DNA of 64,000 nt, from the NCBI RefSeq assembly GCF_001612665.1, contig NZ_BDAX01000013.1:1-64000 (forward strand), written 5' to 3'. The translations under genes were made by a program, and so were the position numbers. Under the pieces are notes generated by a model that ran no database searches, had not been told where the DNA came from, and saw only the letters and a list, made by a program, of their open reading frames with translations. Source of the DNA: Nocardia alba NBRC 108234. Its GTDB lineage: Bacteria > Actinomycetota > Actinomycetes > Mycobacteriales > Mycobacteriaceae. Shown here one piece after another: positions 17,663 to 26,475 of the stretch. Position 1 is the first letter of the stretch. Every line of letters starts with the position of its first letter.

Positions 17663-19504
17663 TCAGGGGATCCTTCTCGCGTCGTTACGGGATACAGCCA
17701 GTCCATCGAGCGCGGTCAGCGCGTCCGAGGCGAGCGTGAACGAGGTGCCCGGTTGGATACTGACCAGTCTGCGCGCACGGTCCAGTTTCTCCTCGACTCC
17801 CTCCAGGGACGTGCGCTTCGCCGAGTTGTCGGTCGCGCTCACATCCAGCATCGCCTGATTCAGCAGATGCTCGGCTTCGTTGAGTAGTTCGACCGCTCGA
17901 CTGACCATTGCCGGAGAACGCAACGGTGCTTCACGATAAGTCCGTTCGGCCGCGACCAGGCATTCCACCATGCGTTCGGTGAGATACCAGGACGGCCGAT
18001 CCTCCTGCGGGCCACCGAATACCGCAGCGGGATTGTCCCACAGACCGCTCGCGTCACCGTCGGCGATGGCACGGTCGTTGAGGTGATCCATGATCTCCTT
18101 CGCCAATTCCATCAACTGGTCGCGGGCCGCGATATTGCCCGAGAGCCGGGCCGCCTGCATGATGCGTTTGAGGAGCACCGGTGCGAAATCGGAAACGAAC
18201 CACGCGAGTTCGGGCCCGCCACCGTCGACTTTCTCACTGCCGCGCAACAACATTCGCACGCCGGGCGTGTGTAGGCCGATTGCCGGGTCATCCTTGGTCG
18301 TCCGGCGGGTGATCCGGCTACGGCGCGACAATTCGTCGAAGATACCGACCGCACGGGTGAGATCGTCGTCGGAGGCGGTGCGGGCGACAAGTTCCTGGAT
18401 GAGGACCGAAGAAACGACCAGACTGTAATAGTCGGACTCCTCGCCATCGGAGGTCCGCCACGGAATGTCCTCCAATGGCCAACGGCCGGAACCGAATCGG
18501 GCGACCGTGGCCCAATACCGCTGCGTCAGATCCCAGCGCAGCCGCAATGCTTCGGCGAGCCGAAGCTGCTCATCATTGAGCAAGTCGAGCTCTCGGGTGC
18601 GTTGTGAGAAGACGTCGTTGATGCCGTCGAGCGCGACCACGGTGAAATACAGGTAGGGGCGTGGATCCGCGATACCACGGACCTGGTCGTAGGTCTGGTC
18701 GACGAATTTGACCGGATCAGCGTCCTCGACAATCCCCCAGCTCCACCCACATTCGAACAACAAGTCGTTGTCCTCGAGGTCGGTGTGCTTTGTCCGACCC
18801 AGGGTGACATCGGTGCGGAGTCGATCACGAACACGGTCGAGACTGCGGCGAACCGATTCCACCACCACAGAGTCGGGCTGCCCCGTCTGATTGAGCATGG
18901 CGAGCATCGACCGACCGACGGGCGATTTGGGTTCCGCGGTATTGACGACGAAACTTCGGATAAGTCCGATCATCGCCGCGGTGAGTCGGGTACTCAACCC
19001 TTCGCTCAGCGCGGTGATGCGTTTGGTCAGGTCGCTGCGACCGCGCGCGGACTGGGCGTACACACGCGCGAAACCGATCCCGGCCAGGCACAGCGTCACC
19101 GACATCGAGAAACTGTCAACCACCTCGATAGCGCGCTGGCTAGGTGTCGGATCGTGCCCGTTGGCTGACCGCAGGTAGCTGCCCGCATCGAAACTCGGCC
19201 GACCATCGGGACCGGTGTTCCGCTCGAGGTACTCCTCGAGCAGTCCGAATACAGTCAAGCCGATCCGGGCCGGTTGCCCGAGCTCACTCAAGGTCTCTGT
19301 GACGTCACCCGCCATCGACTCGGGACGGTCGAGGGCAAAGCTCGAGATCTCAGTAGCCGGGTACAGCAGGCACAGCAACTGTTCGGAGTCGCTGATCGAA
19401 TTGGCGCCGAGTATGCCGTCCCATTGCCATTTTCCATCGACGTAGCAGGTCGATATCAGTGAACGCCAGATATCCAGAATCTGCTGTCTGGGCTGGATAC
19501 GCAC
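17663..19504 (-). CDS. SCO2524-family protein of unknown function
   Basis: A 613-residue, largely helical cytoplasmic protein, first gene of the four-gene operon. No enzyme motif is visible. The N-terminus (QILDIWRSLISTCYVDGKW, then LLCLLYPATEI) looks conserved; the middle is charged and helical; and the C-terminus has heptad-like helices (AVELLNEAEHLLNQAMLDVS, then LEEKLDRARR-like repeats). The length suits a scaffold or sensor. It is followed by the variant ParA-like protein with 4 bp between them. An inverted repeat lies in the 224 bp upstream. Assignment to SCO2524 rests on recalled family order and size. Confidence 0.7.
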   Translation of the reverse strand: MRIQPRQQILDIWRSLISTCYVDGKWQWDGILGANSISDSEQLLCLLYPATEISSFALDRPESMAGDVTETLSELGQPARIGLTVFGLLEEYLERNTGPDGRPSFDAGSYLRSANGHDPTPSQRAIEVVDSFSMSVTLCLAGIGFARVYAQSARGRSDLTKRITALSEGLSTRLTAAMIGLIRSFVVNTAEPKSPVGRSMLAMLNQTGQPDSVVVESVRRSLDRVRDRLRTDVTLGRTKHTDLEDNDLLFECGWSWGIVEDADPVKFVDQTYDQVRGIADPRPYLYFTVVALDGINDVFSQRTRELDLLNDEQLRLAEALRLRWDLTQRYWATVARFGSGRWPLEDIPWRTSDGEESDYYSLVVSSVLIQELVARTASDDDLTRAVGIFDELSRRSRITRRTTKDDPAIGLHTPGVRMLLRGSEKVDGGGPELAWFVSDFAPVLLKRIMQAARLSGNIAARDQLMELAKEIMDHLNDRAIADGDASGLWDNPAAVFGGPQEDRPSWYLTERMVECLVAAERTYREAPLRSPAMVSRAVELLNEAEHLLNQAMLDVSATDNSAKRTSLEGVEEKLDRARRLVSIQPGTSFTLASDALTALDGLAVSRNDARRIP

Positions 19505-19581
19505 CCGCAGTCATCCTCACCGCTCGTGATGGGCCGCGCAGTCCGGCAAGGTCCGGCGCAGGACTCAGAGCGGCTATGCTC

Positions 19582-19625
19582 GTTGAGATTAGCATGAGCG
19601 GACCCAAGAAGCGTTGGGTCTCAAC
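19582..19625. promoter_or_regulatory. Nested inverted repeats upstream of the SCO2524-like operon
   Basis: Two overlapping perfect 7-bp inverted repeats: GACCCAA/TTGGGTC (19601-19607 and 19614-19620, 6-nt loop) and GTTGAGA/TCTCAAC (19582-19588 and 19619-19625). They share the bases TC at 19619-19620, so the folds exclude each other. They lie about 80-120 bp before the SCO2524-like start, as expected of an operator or switchable leader. The rest of 19505-19728 shows no gene. Confidence 0.45.
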
Positions 19626-19728
19626 ATGATTGAGCACCCCTTAACCTGGACGAAGCGGGCGATTCACCCTTACAGCACCAACCGGACCAGGCCTGGATCC
19701 ACCACATGGGTCGTCGACCGGTATCGGG

Positions 19729-20211
19729 TCATCTGAGCGAAAGTAGCTTGTAGGCCAGCACGTCACGCGGCTCGTTGTCGCCGAAATACCGTTCCTCGTG
19801 GTCATACAGAACGAAACCGAAATCGCTGAACAGCGAATAGGCAGCGAGATTGCGCGGGTCGACGGTCAAGCAGACCTCGTCCGCGTCCCCTTTTCGACGG
19901 CACGTCGAGACGCTCCGGTCCAGCAGACCACGCCCATAACCGCGGCCGCGCCGATCAGGCGAGACTGCCAAGCTGATCAGCCATGCTCTCGAGCCTTCAC
20001 CCATCATTGTCAGCGCGTACCCGACCAGCCTGTCCTCGTCGTCACCGGGTTCGACAGCGACGACGCAGCGAGAACTGTCCGCCACCAGCAACTGGCGCAG
20101 GACGAAGAGCGGATACCTGTCGCGGAAGGCCGCGCTATCGATCATCTGAATGTCGGGCAAGTCTGCCCGTGTCGGTTCCCGATACAACACTGTTTCCGCG
20201 TCGGTGGTCAT
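19729..20211 (-). CDS. GNAT-family N-acetyltransferase (right flank of the accessory block)
   Basis: A 160-residue GNAT protein. Motif A is WLISLAVSPDRRGRGYGRGL and motif B is LAAYSLFSDFGF. It shares YPLFVLRQLL, AWLIxxAVS and YFGDNEPRDVL with the acetyltransferase at 13.2 kb, marking the two as one subfamily. The ATG at 20211 follows GAGGGG at a good distance; an upstream in-frame start at 20265 has none. It lies upstream of the SCO2524-like operon on the same strand, separated by 224 bp with an inverted repeat. The substrate is unknown; a modifier of a cassette protein is an attractive inference. Confidence 0.85.
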   Translation of the reverse strand: MTTDAETVLYREPTRADLPDIQMIDSAAFRDRYPLFVLRQLLVADSSRCVVAVEPGDDEDRLVGYALTMMGEGSRAWLISLAVSPDRRGRGYGRGLLDRSVSTCRRKGDADEVCLTVDPRNLAAYSLFSDFGFVLYDHEERYFGDNEPRDVLAYKLLSLR

Positions 20212-20342
20212 CCGATCCCCTCGCGTTCGCGCACAACGACTCCTGCGATCGAGCGTAGACGTCACGCTTGATCGTCAACATCGAAAACCAGCTGTACTCG
20301 ACACCTGATTGCCGATACCCGCCCGAGTCAGGGCCACGCGCC

Positions 20343-21194
20343 CTACAGCGTCAACCGAACCATATCCGCGGTACGCGCCAAACCAGGGAAAGCCTCTGGA
20401 GTGGAGCGGGGGTGTAGAGCATGGACCGCCAAGCGGAACATCAAGGCGCGTAACAGCATCTGGGGCCATTCGGGCAGGGTGGCCCAGCGGTCGAGGAGAC
20501 CGTCGTCGCCGCCGCCCCAGGCCAGTGCGTCGACGACGACTACCCCGGCGGCCCAGGTGGCGGGGCGCCAGTAGGGGGTGATGTCGGTGAGGCCGGGGGT
20601 GTGGGCGCCGGTGAACAGGACGGTGCCGAAGAGGTCGCCGTGGACGAGTTGGTCGGGGCCGCGCACGGGTTTGCGCAAGGTGGCCAGCTGGCCGATCAGT
20701 TCGAGCGAACGCTGGCCGTCGGCGGTGACGGCGATGGGGACCCCGCCCGCGCGCAGGCTGCGCAGCGGGACCGATTCCCAGGCGGCGCGGTCGGCGGCGA
20801 CGAAGACGTCCACGTCCACCCAGGGGGCGACTGGCGGCTGGACCAGGAAGCGGGGGCGGTCCAGTTCCGCTGTCGCCTTGTGTAGACGCAGTGAGACCGA
20901 CACGACTTCGTCGTGGCGGGGTTCGGGGGCGCCGTCCACGTAGGTGTCGGCGCGCCAACCCGAGACAACATAGCGACCGTCGGTGGCGCGGACGGGGCGG
21001 GCCACCCGCAGCCCGTCGACCGCGAGGTGTTCGCGCACTTTCGCCGACCACGCGGCTCGGGCATGATCGGCGACGGGGCTGAGTACCACGTCACCCATGC
21101 GCCAGCCACCGTCCCAGTCCCCGAGGGAAACCGGCGTCACTTCGCGAAGCCCGAATGTGGCTCGCACATGTTCGGGAGGTTCGACTGAGGTCAC
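20343..21194 (-). CDS. TIGR02569-family protein (actinobacterial, phosphotransferase-like fold)
   Basis: A 283-residue protein matching the actinobacterial family TIGR02569, distantly like aminoglycoside phosphotransferases. It begins TSVEPPEHVRATFGLREV and contains the phosphotransferase-like LVHGDLFGTVLF with the catalytic HGD, followed by DITPYWRPATWAAGVVVVDA (a DFG-loop equivalent). The GTG at 21194 fits the family N-terminus; the longer start at 21254 would begin inside the terminator hairpin of the upstream moeZ. The function is unknown. Its place next to moeZ and DUF3152 is conserved in mycobacteria. Confidence 0.8.
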   Translation of the reverse strand: MTSVEPPEHVRATFGLREVTPVSLGDWDGGWRMGDVVLSPVADHARAAWSAKVREHLAVDGLRVARPVRATDGRYVVSGWRADTYVDGAPEPRHDEVVSVSLRLHKATAELDRPRFLVQPPVAPWVDVDVFVAADRAAWESVPLRSLRAGGVPIAVTADGQRSLELIGQLATLRKPVRGPDQLVHGDLFGTVLFTGAHTPGLTDITPYWRPATWAAGVVVVDALAWGGGDDGLLDRWATLPEWPQMLLRALMFRLAVHALHPRSTPEAFPGLARTADMVRLTL

Positions 21195-21254
21195 GGGCCG
21201 TACCGTAACCCCGCGATCACCGGACTCGACCCAAGGCACGCTGTGATAGTCCAC

Positions 21255-21291
21255 TTTGCGACCTCACCGCAATACACGGCGAGGTCGCAAA
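21255..21291 (-). terminator. Hairpin terminator after moeZ
   Basis: A perfect 11-bp stem (TTTGCGACCTC with GAGGTCGCAAA), extendable by an inner CCG/CGG pairing, 16 bp beyond the moeZ stop on the minus strand. Confidence 0.75.
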
Positions 21292-21306
21292 CCGGTGGCT
21301 ATCGGG

Positions 21307-22488
21307 TCAGTAGACCGGTAGCGACGGGTCGACCTGCTTGGCCCAGGCCACCACGCCGCCCTGCAGATGCGTCGCGTCGGCGAAACCGGCGCGCTTCAAC
21401 GCGGCCAGCGCCTCCGCGGAGCGGATGCCGGTCTTGCAGTGCAGCACGATCGGCTTGTGCTGGGGCAGTTCCGACAGCGCCTCGCCGGACAGGATGCGGT
21501 CCTTGGGGATCAAGGTCGCGCCCGCGATGTGGACGATGTCCCACTCCACCGGCTCGCGCACGTCGATCAGCTCGACCTTGTCGGCGTCGAGCAGCTCCTT
21601 GAGCTCGGCGGCGGTGATGGTCGACCCGGCCGCGGCGGCGGTGCCTTCCTCCGACACCACACCGCAGAACGCGTCGTAATCGATCAGTTCGGTGATCGGC
21701 TCGCGCTGCGGATCGCGACGCAGCTTGATGGTGCGGTAGTTCATGTCCAGCGCGTCGTAGACCATCAGACGGCCGAGCAGCGTCTCACCGATGCCGGTGA
21801 TCAGCTTGATCGCCTCGGTCACCATCACCGATCCGATCGACGCGCACAGCACGCCCAGTACGCCGCCTTCGGCGCAGGACGGGACCATGCCCGGCGGCGG
21901 GGCCTCCGGGTACAGGTCGCGGTAGTTGATGCCGCGCCCGTCCGGTGCGTCCTCCCAGAACACCGAGACCTGGCCCTCGAAGCGGTAGATCGAGCCCCAC
22001 ACGTAGGGCTTGCCCGCGAGGACAGCGGCGTCGTTGACGAGGTAGCGGGTGGCGAAGTTGTCGGTGCCGTCGACGATCAGGTCGTATTCGGCGAACAGCT
22101 CGACCGCGTTCTCCGGCTCGAGGCGGATCTTGTGCAGCCGCACGTCGATCCCGGAATTGATCTCCAGGATGGAATCGCGGGCGCTGTCGGCCTTGGGTCG
22201 GCCGATATCGGATTCACCGTGGATGATCTGGCGCTGCAGGTTGGAGGCGTCGACCTCGTCGAACTCGACGATGCCGAGCGTGCCGACACCGGCGGCGGCC
22301 AGATAGAGCAGGGCGGGCGAGCCGAGGCCGCCCGCGCCGATCACGAGAACCTTGGCGTTCTTCAATCGCTTCTGACCGTCGACACCGAGATCGGGAATGA
22401 TCAGGTGCCTGCTGTAGCGCGCGATTTCGTCTTTGGTCAGTTCCGCGGCCGGCTCGATGAGCGGCGGCAACGTCCCATGAAGAGACAC
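21307..22488 (-). CDS. moeZ: Adenylyltransferase/sulfurtransferase MoeZ (ThiF-rhodanese)
   Basis: A 393-residue two-domain enzyme that adenylates and then sulfurates the C-terminus of ubiquitin-like sulfur carriers (molybdopterin synthase small subunit, CysO). Residues about 15-270 are the E1-like domain: RYSRHLIIPDLG, ATP loop VIGAGGLGSPALLYLAAAG, and PSCAEGGVLGVL. Residues about 295-390 are a rhodanese domain with active-site Cys in VLHCKTGIRSAEAL. The zinc-binding CxxC pairs of some MoeB proteins are missing, as in mycobacterial MoeZ. The GTG at 22488 is fixed by AGGAG 7 nt upstream. Length and neighbours match Rv3206c. Confidence 0.95.
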   Translation of the reverse strand: MSLHGTLPPLIEPAAELTKDEIARYSRHLIIPDLGVDGQKRLKNAKVLVIGAGGLGSPALLYLAAAGVGTLGIVEFDEVDASNLQRQIIHGESDIGRPKADSARDSILEINSGIDVRLHKIRLEPENAVELFAEYDLIVDGTDNFATRYLVNDAAVLAGKPYVWGSIYRFEGQVSVFWEDAPDGRGINYRDLYPEAPPPGMVPSCAEGGVLGVLCASIGSVMVTEAIKLITGIGETLLGRLMVYDALDMNYRTIKLRRDPQREPITELIDYDAFCGVVSEEGTAAAAGSTITAAELKELLDADKVELIDVREPVEWDIVHIAGATLIPKDRILSGEALSELPQHKPIVLHCKTGIRSAEALAALKRAGFADATHLQGGVVAWAKQVDPSLPVY

Positions 22489-22608
22489 GTGAGAACTCCT
22501 GTATCTGTGGCGGCGGGCGCGGCCGTGCATCCGGTGGCCGCTGTGCTGACTACAACAAGACCTGCCGTGCTGTTCTTCCCCGTCCATGCTCTCGCATGAG
22601 CGAGGCCA

Positions 22609-23697
22609 CTATCCGCGCGGGTACGGCCACGGGTTGAAACGGCAGGTCTTGCCGTCGGCGGGGACCACGCCGTGGGGGTCGAGTTGGGCGATGTCGTTGT
22701 TCCTGGTACCGAAGGTCTGCTGCATCATGATCGGGGCGAGGCCACCGTCGGTCTCGCACGGCTGATGACCGTGATAGCCGATGGCGTGACCGACCTCGTG
22801 GTTGATCTGGTACTGCCGGTAGGAGCCGATGTCGCCGTCGAAGGCCAGCGCGCCGCGGACCCAGCGGACCTCCGACAGCACGACCCGGTCGAGGTCGGCG
22901 TTGTAGCACGACGAGTCGATCGGAATCTCGAATCCGCAAGCGGCGCGTGTGGTTTGGCGAGAGGTGAGCGAGAGGCGGAAGTCGGCCGGGCCCGCGTCGA
23001 CGCGCTGGAAACCGAACTTGGGGTCGTTGGTCCAGCTCTTCGGGTTGGCCAGGGTGGTCTCCACCATCTTCGCCACGGCGGCGTCGCCACCGAACGGCGC
23101 GGTGTCGATGCCGTCCTCGACTTCGACGGTGTAGCGGAACACGCGCTCGGTGCCCGCGCCGACCTGGGCGGTGGTGCCCGGCACCACATGCCAGGTGCCT
23201 GCCGCGCGCTCGACGTACTCGCCGCCCTCCGGCAGCGCGCCCAGCGGCAGATCGGCGGGGAACTTCCCGTCGCCGGGGGGCGCGCCGATGATGCCGGACT
23301 GCGCCACCTTGGGGCTCAGCGCGCCGAAGCCGGGAGTACTCGGCGGCGGGAGCGGTCCGGTGCGCACCGCGTCGACGACGACCAGCACCGTGATGGCGAG
23401 CAGCACCGGCAACGCGTACGCACGCCACCCGTACGCGGTGACGAAGCGACCGAGCCCGCGCCGCTTCTTCGCCGCGGGCTGGGGGCTGGGTGGGAGACCG
23501 GTGCCATCGTCGGTGGGATCCCAGCTGGCACTCAGCGGCTGGCGGGAGCGGTCGGCGGGCTGATCGACCGCGAGCGGATCGTAGACCTGCAACTCCCGCC
23601 CCTCCGGCGTCGACATGACGGCACCGGACTCGGCGGGTTGCGTGGAGCGAGCGACATCGCGCCCGCCGTCGGCATGGTCATCCGTCCGATCGGTCAC
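22609..23697 (-). CDS. DUF3152 membrane-anchored metzincin-like protein
   Basis: A 362-residue DUF3152 protein resembling Rv3207c. Residues 1-85 are a hydrophilic cytoplasmic segment, about 90-112 (AYALPVLLAITVLVVVDAV) form one membrane helix, and the rest is extracytoplasmic. The C-terminal domain has INHEVGHAIGYHGHQPC, which fits the HExxHxxGxxH zinc motif of metzincin proteases, followed by PIMMQQTFG as a Met-turn candidate. This supports an active zinc peptidase outside the membrane, though no substrate is known. It is divergent from the TetR gene and 120 bp upstream of moeZ. Confidence 0.88.
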   Translation of the reverse strand: MTDRTDDHADGGRDVARSTQPAESGAVMSTPEGRELQVYDPLAVDQPADRSRQPLSASWDPTDDGTGLPPSPQPAAKKRRGLGRFVTAYGWRAYALPVLLAITVLVVVDAVRTGPLPPPSTPGFGALSPKVAQSGIIGAPPGDGKFPADLPLGALPEGGEYVERAAGTWHVVPGTTAQVGAGTERVFRYTVEVEDGIDTAPFGGDAAVAKMVETTLANPKSWTNDPKFGFQRVDAGPADFRLSLTSRQTTRAACGFEIPIDSSCYNADLDRVVLSEVRWVRGALAFDGDIGSYRQYQINHEVGHAIGYHGHQPCETDGGLAPIMMQQTFGTRNNDIAQLDPHGVVPADGKTCRFNPWPYPRG

Positions 23698-23882
23698 CCC
23701 ACCAGATTCTCACAGTGGGCATACCCGCCGTACGGGCGGCCGGAGGAGTTCGCCCGGTTACGGCCCGGCGAACTCCGCGGACTGGTACTACATTTCCAGG
23801 GCGAGACGCAGGGCGAACACCGTGCGAGTATCGTTCCTGATACCCCGACCCGCACACCCGATGGATCGGGAATCGACTATAG

Positions 23883-24575
<693 letters not shown>

Positions 24576-24587
24576 GCTCACAACGAG

Positions 24588-24618
24588 AAATGCCCCGCCA
24601 TCGGATGGCGGGGCATTT
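24588..24618. terminator. Bidirectional terminator between TetR and DUF3107 genes
   Basis: A perfect 14-bp stem, AAATGCCCCGCCAT with ATGGCGGGGCATTT, and a 3-nt loop, followed by T5 on the plus strand and preceded by A3. It serves both convergent genes. Confidence 0.92.
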
Positions 24619-24631
24619 TTGTGTTCTCAGC

Positions 24632-24865
24632 TCAGATCGTGGCGAAACCGACCCGGCCGACGGCGGGGGAACCGATCTCCACGTAGGCGACCTTCGCGGC
24701 CTGGATCAGGAACTTGCGGCCCTTCTCGTCGGTGAGCGACACGACGCCGGCGGAGCCGCTCAGCGCATCGGACACCAGCGCCTCGATCTCGTCAGGGCTC
24801 TGCGCACTGTTGATGACGAGCTCTCGCGGGCTATCCGAGATACCGATCTTGACCTCCACGGCCAA
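24632..24865 (-). CDS. DUF3107 family protein (TB9.4-like)
   Basis: A 77-residue cytoplasmic protein like M. tuberculosis Rv3208A (TB9.4). It begins VEVKIGISDSPRELVINSAQ and ends LIQAAKVAYVEIGSP with the full family length. The ATG at 24865 follows GGAGGTTGGCC. It is monocistronic. The function is unknown; its position beside the TetR gene is conserved across mycolic-acid-containing actinobacteria. Confidence 0.9.
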   Translation of the reverse strand: MAVEVKIGISDSPRELVINSAQSPDEIEALVSDALSGSAGVVSLTDEKGRKFLIQAAKVAYVEIGSPAVGRVGFATI

Positions 24866-24967
24866 CCTCCGAACGTAAGAGTCCTGTGTTGTCGGGTTCC
24901 AGGCTAATGCAGTCCGCCGACGCTTGTTCGGCCTGCCCGCGACTTCCGCCGACGGCTGAATTCGAAC

Positions 24968-25501
24968 TCACGGCTCGATCAATTGGATCTCCAGTTCGAT
25001 CTTCACGGTGTCCGACAGCATGCCCGGCATGGCGACGCCGACGCCGAAGTCGGTGCGCTTGATGGCGCCGGTGGCGGAGAAGCCCGCGTGCCGGGTGCCG
25101 TCGGGGAAGTCGGCGAGGCCGCCCCATTCGACGTCGAGGGTCAGCGGTTGGGTGATCGCGCCGAGGGTGGCCTCGCCGGTGACGGTGAAGGTCTCGGCGA
25201 CCCGAACCGGCTGGGTGGAACGGAAACTCAGGGTCGGGCGGTTGGCGACATCGAGGAAGTCGGCCTGGCGGATATGGGCGTCGCGGTCGGCATTGCTGGT
25301 ATCGAAGGAATCGAGTTCGATGGTGGCGCCGAGGGTGGCCGCGCCCGCTTCGTCGACGACGAACTCGGTCTCGAAGCGGGTGAAGCCACCGCGCACCTTG
25401 GCGATTCCGAGGTGGCGAATGGTGAACGCGACCGAGGAGTGGGCGGCGTCGAGGGCCCAGGATCCGGTCTTCAACTGCTGGGTCTGTGTCGGGGAAGTCA
25501 T
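24968..25501 (-). CDS. YceI-family lipid-binding-like protein
   Basis: A 177-residue YceI protein, an extended lipocalin-like beta barrel that binds polyisoprenoid or fatty-acid chains. Typical segments are WALDAAHSSVAFTIRHLGIA, then VRGGFTRFE, and the end FGVGVAMPGMLSDTVKIELE. No signal peptide is seen, so it is cytoplasmic, as usual for actinobacterial members. The ATG at 25501 is set by GGTGGAGG just upstream. It is divergent from the HTH regulator, which begins 100 bp away. Confidence 0.92.
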   Translation of the reverse strand: MTSPTQTQQLKTGSWALDAAHSSVAFTIRHLGIAKVRGGFTRFETEFVVDEAGAATLGATIELDSFDTSNADRDAHIRQADFLDVANRPTLSFRSTQPVRVAETFTVTGEATLGAITQPLTLDVEWGGLADFPDGTRHAGFSATGAIKRTDFGVGVAMPGMLSDTVKIELEIQLIEP

Positions 25502-25601
25502 GCCTCCACCCTCACCGGACTGCGGTCCGTTAACCAGACCGCGGTTATCCTGGTCCCCGCAGGGCGTGGCTGAAATATCCACGACCAGGCAGGATCGAGA
25601 C

Positions 25602-26474
25602 ATGGTTGGCGCAGATAGCTCGGATCATCCCGGTGCCAGGTCGGCGTTCGCGCAGCTGCTCATCGCCCGTCGCGCCGAATTGCGCCCGGAAGACGTGGGC
25701 CTGCCCGGCGGCGGCAGGCGGCGCACCCCCGGCCTGCGCCGGGAGGAGGTCGCGGTGCTCGCGGGGGTGAGCGCGGACTATCTGGCGCGACTCGAACAGG
25801 GCCGCGATACCAACCCGTCGATGGCCGTCATCGACGCGCTCGGCACCGCGCTGCGGTTCAACGACACCGAGCGAGCCCATTTCGGTTGGCTCGCACTGAC
25901 CACCGGCAGCGAATCACGGTGCCCCAGCACCGCCTTCGACCCCGAGCTCGATCAGGTGCCCGCCACGCTTCGCGGCGTGCTCGACGCGCTCTCCCCGACC
26001 CCGGCGTTCGCGCTCGGGCCCAGGGCCAACGTGCTGGCCTGGAACAGCGCGTGGGCAGACCTGGTCAGCCCGCTCGGCCTGCTCGACAACGCGGACACGG
26101 TCAACCTCGCCGTCTGGGCGTTCCGCCATCCCCTGGCACGCACCACGGTCACCGATTGGCCCCAGTTCGCCGACCACCTCGCCGACCAGCTCGTCAGAAC
26201 ACGCCTGCGCCGCCCCGACGACGAACGCATCGCGGGCGTCGTCACCACCCTGTGCGAGGAACCCGAATTCGCCCGCCGCTGGCAACCCCACCGCCTGACC
26301 GAGGACATCCCCACTCTCCTCGGCTTCGAACACCCCGCCCGAGGCACTCTCACCTACACGGTGCAGACACTGTCCGCCGACCGCGACCAGCAGGTCGTCG
26401 TCTGGCTGCCACGCGAAAGCGTCGCCCGCACACCGGAACTACGCCTGGTTCAGCAACGCGTGGTAGGCGGGTGA
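25602..26474 (+). CDS. XRE-family regulator with MmyB-like ligand domain
   Basis: A 290-residue regulator. Residues about 15-90 are an XRE helix-turn-helix with the actinobacterial signature RRTPGLRREEVAVLAGVSAD and YLARLEQGRDTNPS. Residues about 110-280 are the MmyB-like ligand-binding (PAS-fold) domain: PAFALGPRANVLAWNSAWAD, then ARRWQPHRLTEDI. In Streptomyces such domains bind fatty-acid-like ligands. Being divergent from the YceI gene, it probably controls that gene. The start ATG at 25602 gives the usual family length. Confidence 0.92.
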   Translation: MVGADSSDHPGARSAFAQLLIARRAELRPEDVGLPGGGRRRTPGLRREEVAVLAGVSADYLARLEQGRDTNPSMAVIDALGTALRFNDTERAHFGWLALTTGSESRCPSTAFDPELDQVPATLRGVLDALSPTPAFALGPRANVLAWNSAWADLVSPLGLLDNADTVNLAVWAFRHPLARTTVTDWPQFADHLADQLVRTRLRRPDDERIAGVVTTLCEEPEFARRWQPHRLTEDIPTLLGFEHPARGTLTYTVQTLSADRDQQVVVWLPRESVARTPELRLVQQRVVGG

Positions 26475-26475
26475 C

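Noticed and set aside
16726..17739. Several plus-strand frames inside the SCO2522-SCO2524 cassette
   Set aside because: Shadow frames opposite tightly packed genes; none has a ribosome-binding site or motif.
19350..19637. A minus-strand frame overlapping the start of the SCO2524-like gene
   Set aside because: It crosses the nested inverted repeats and the real gene's start with no coding signature.
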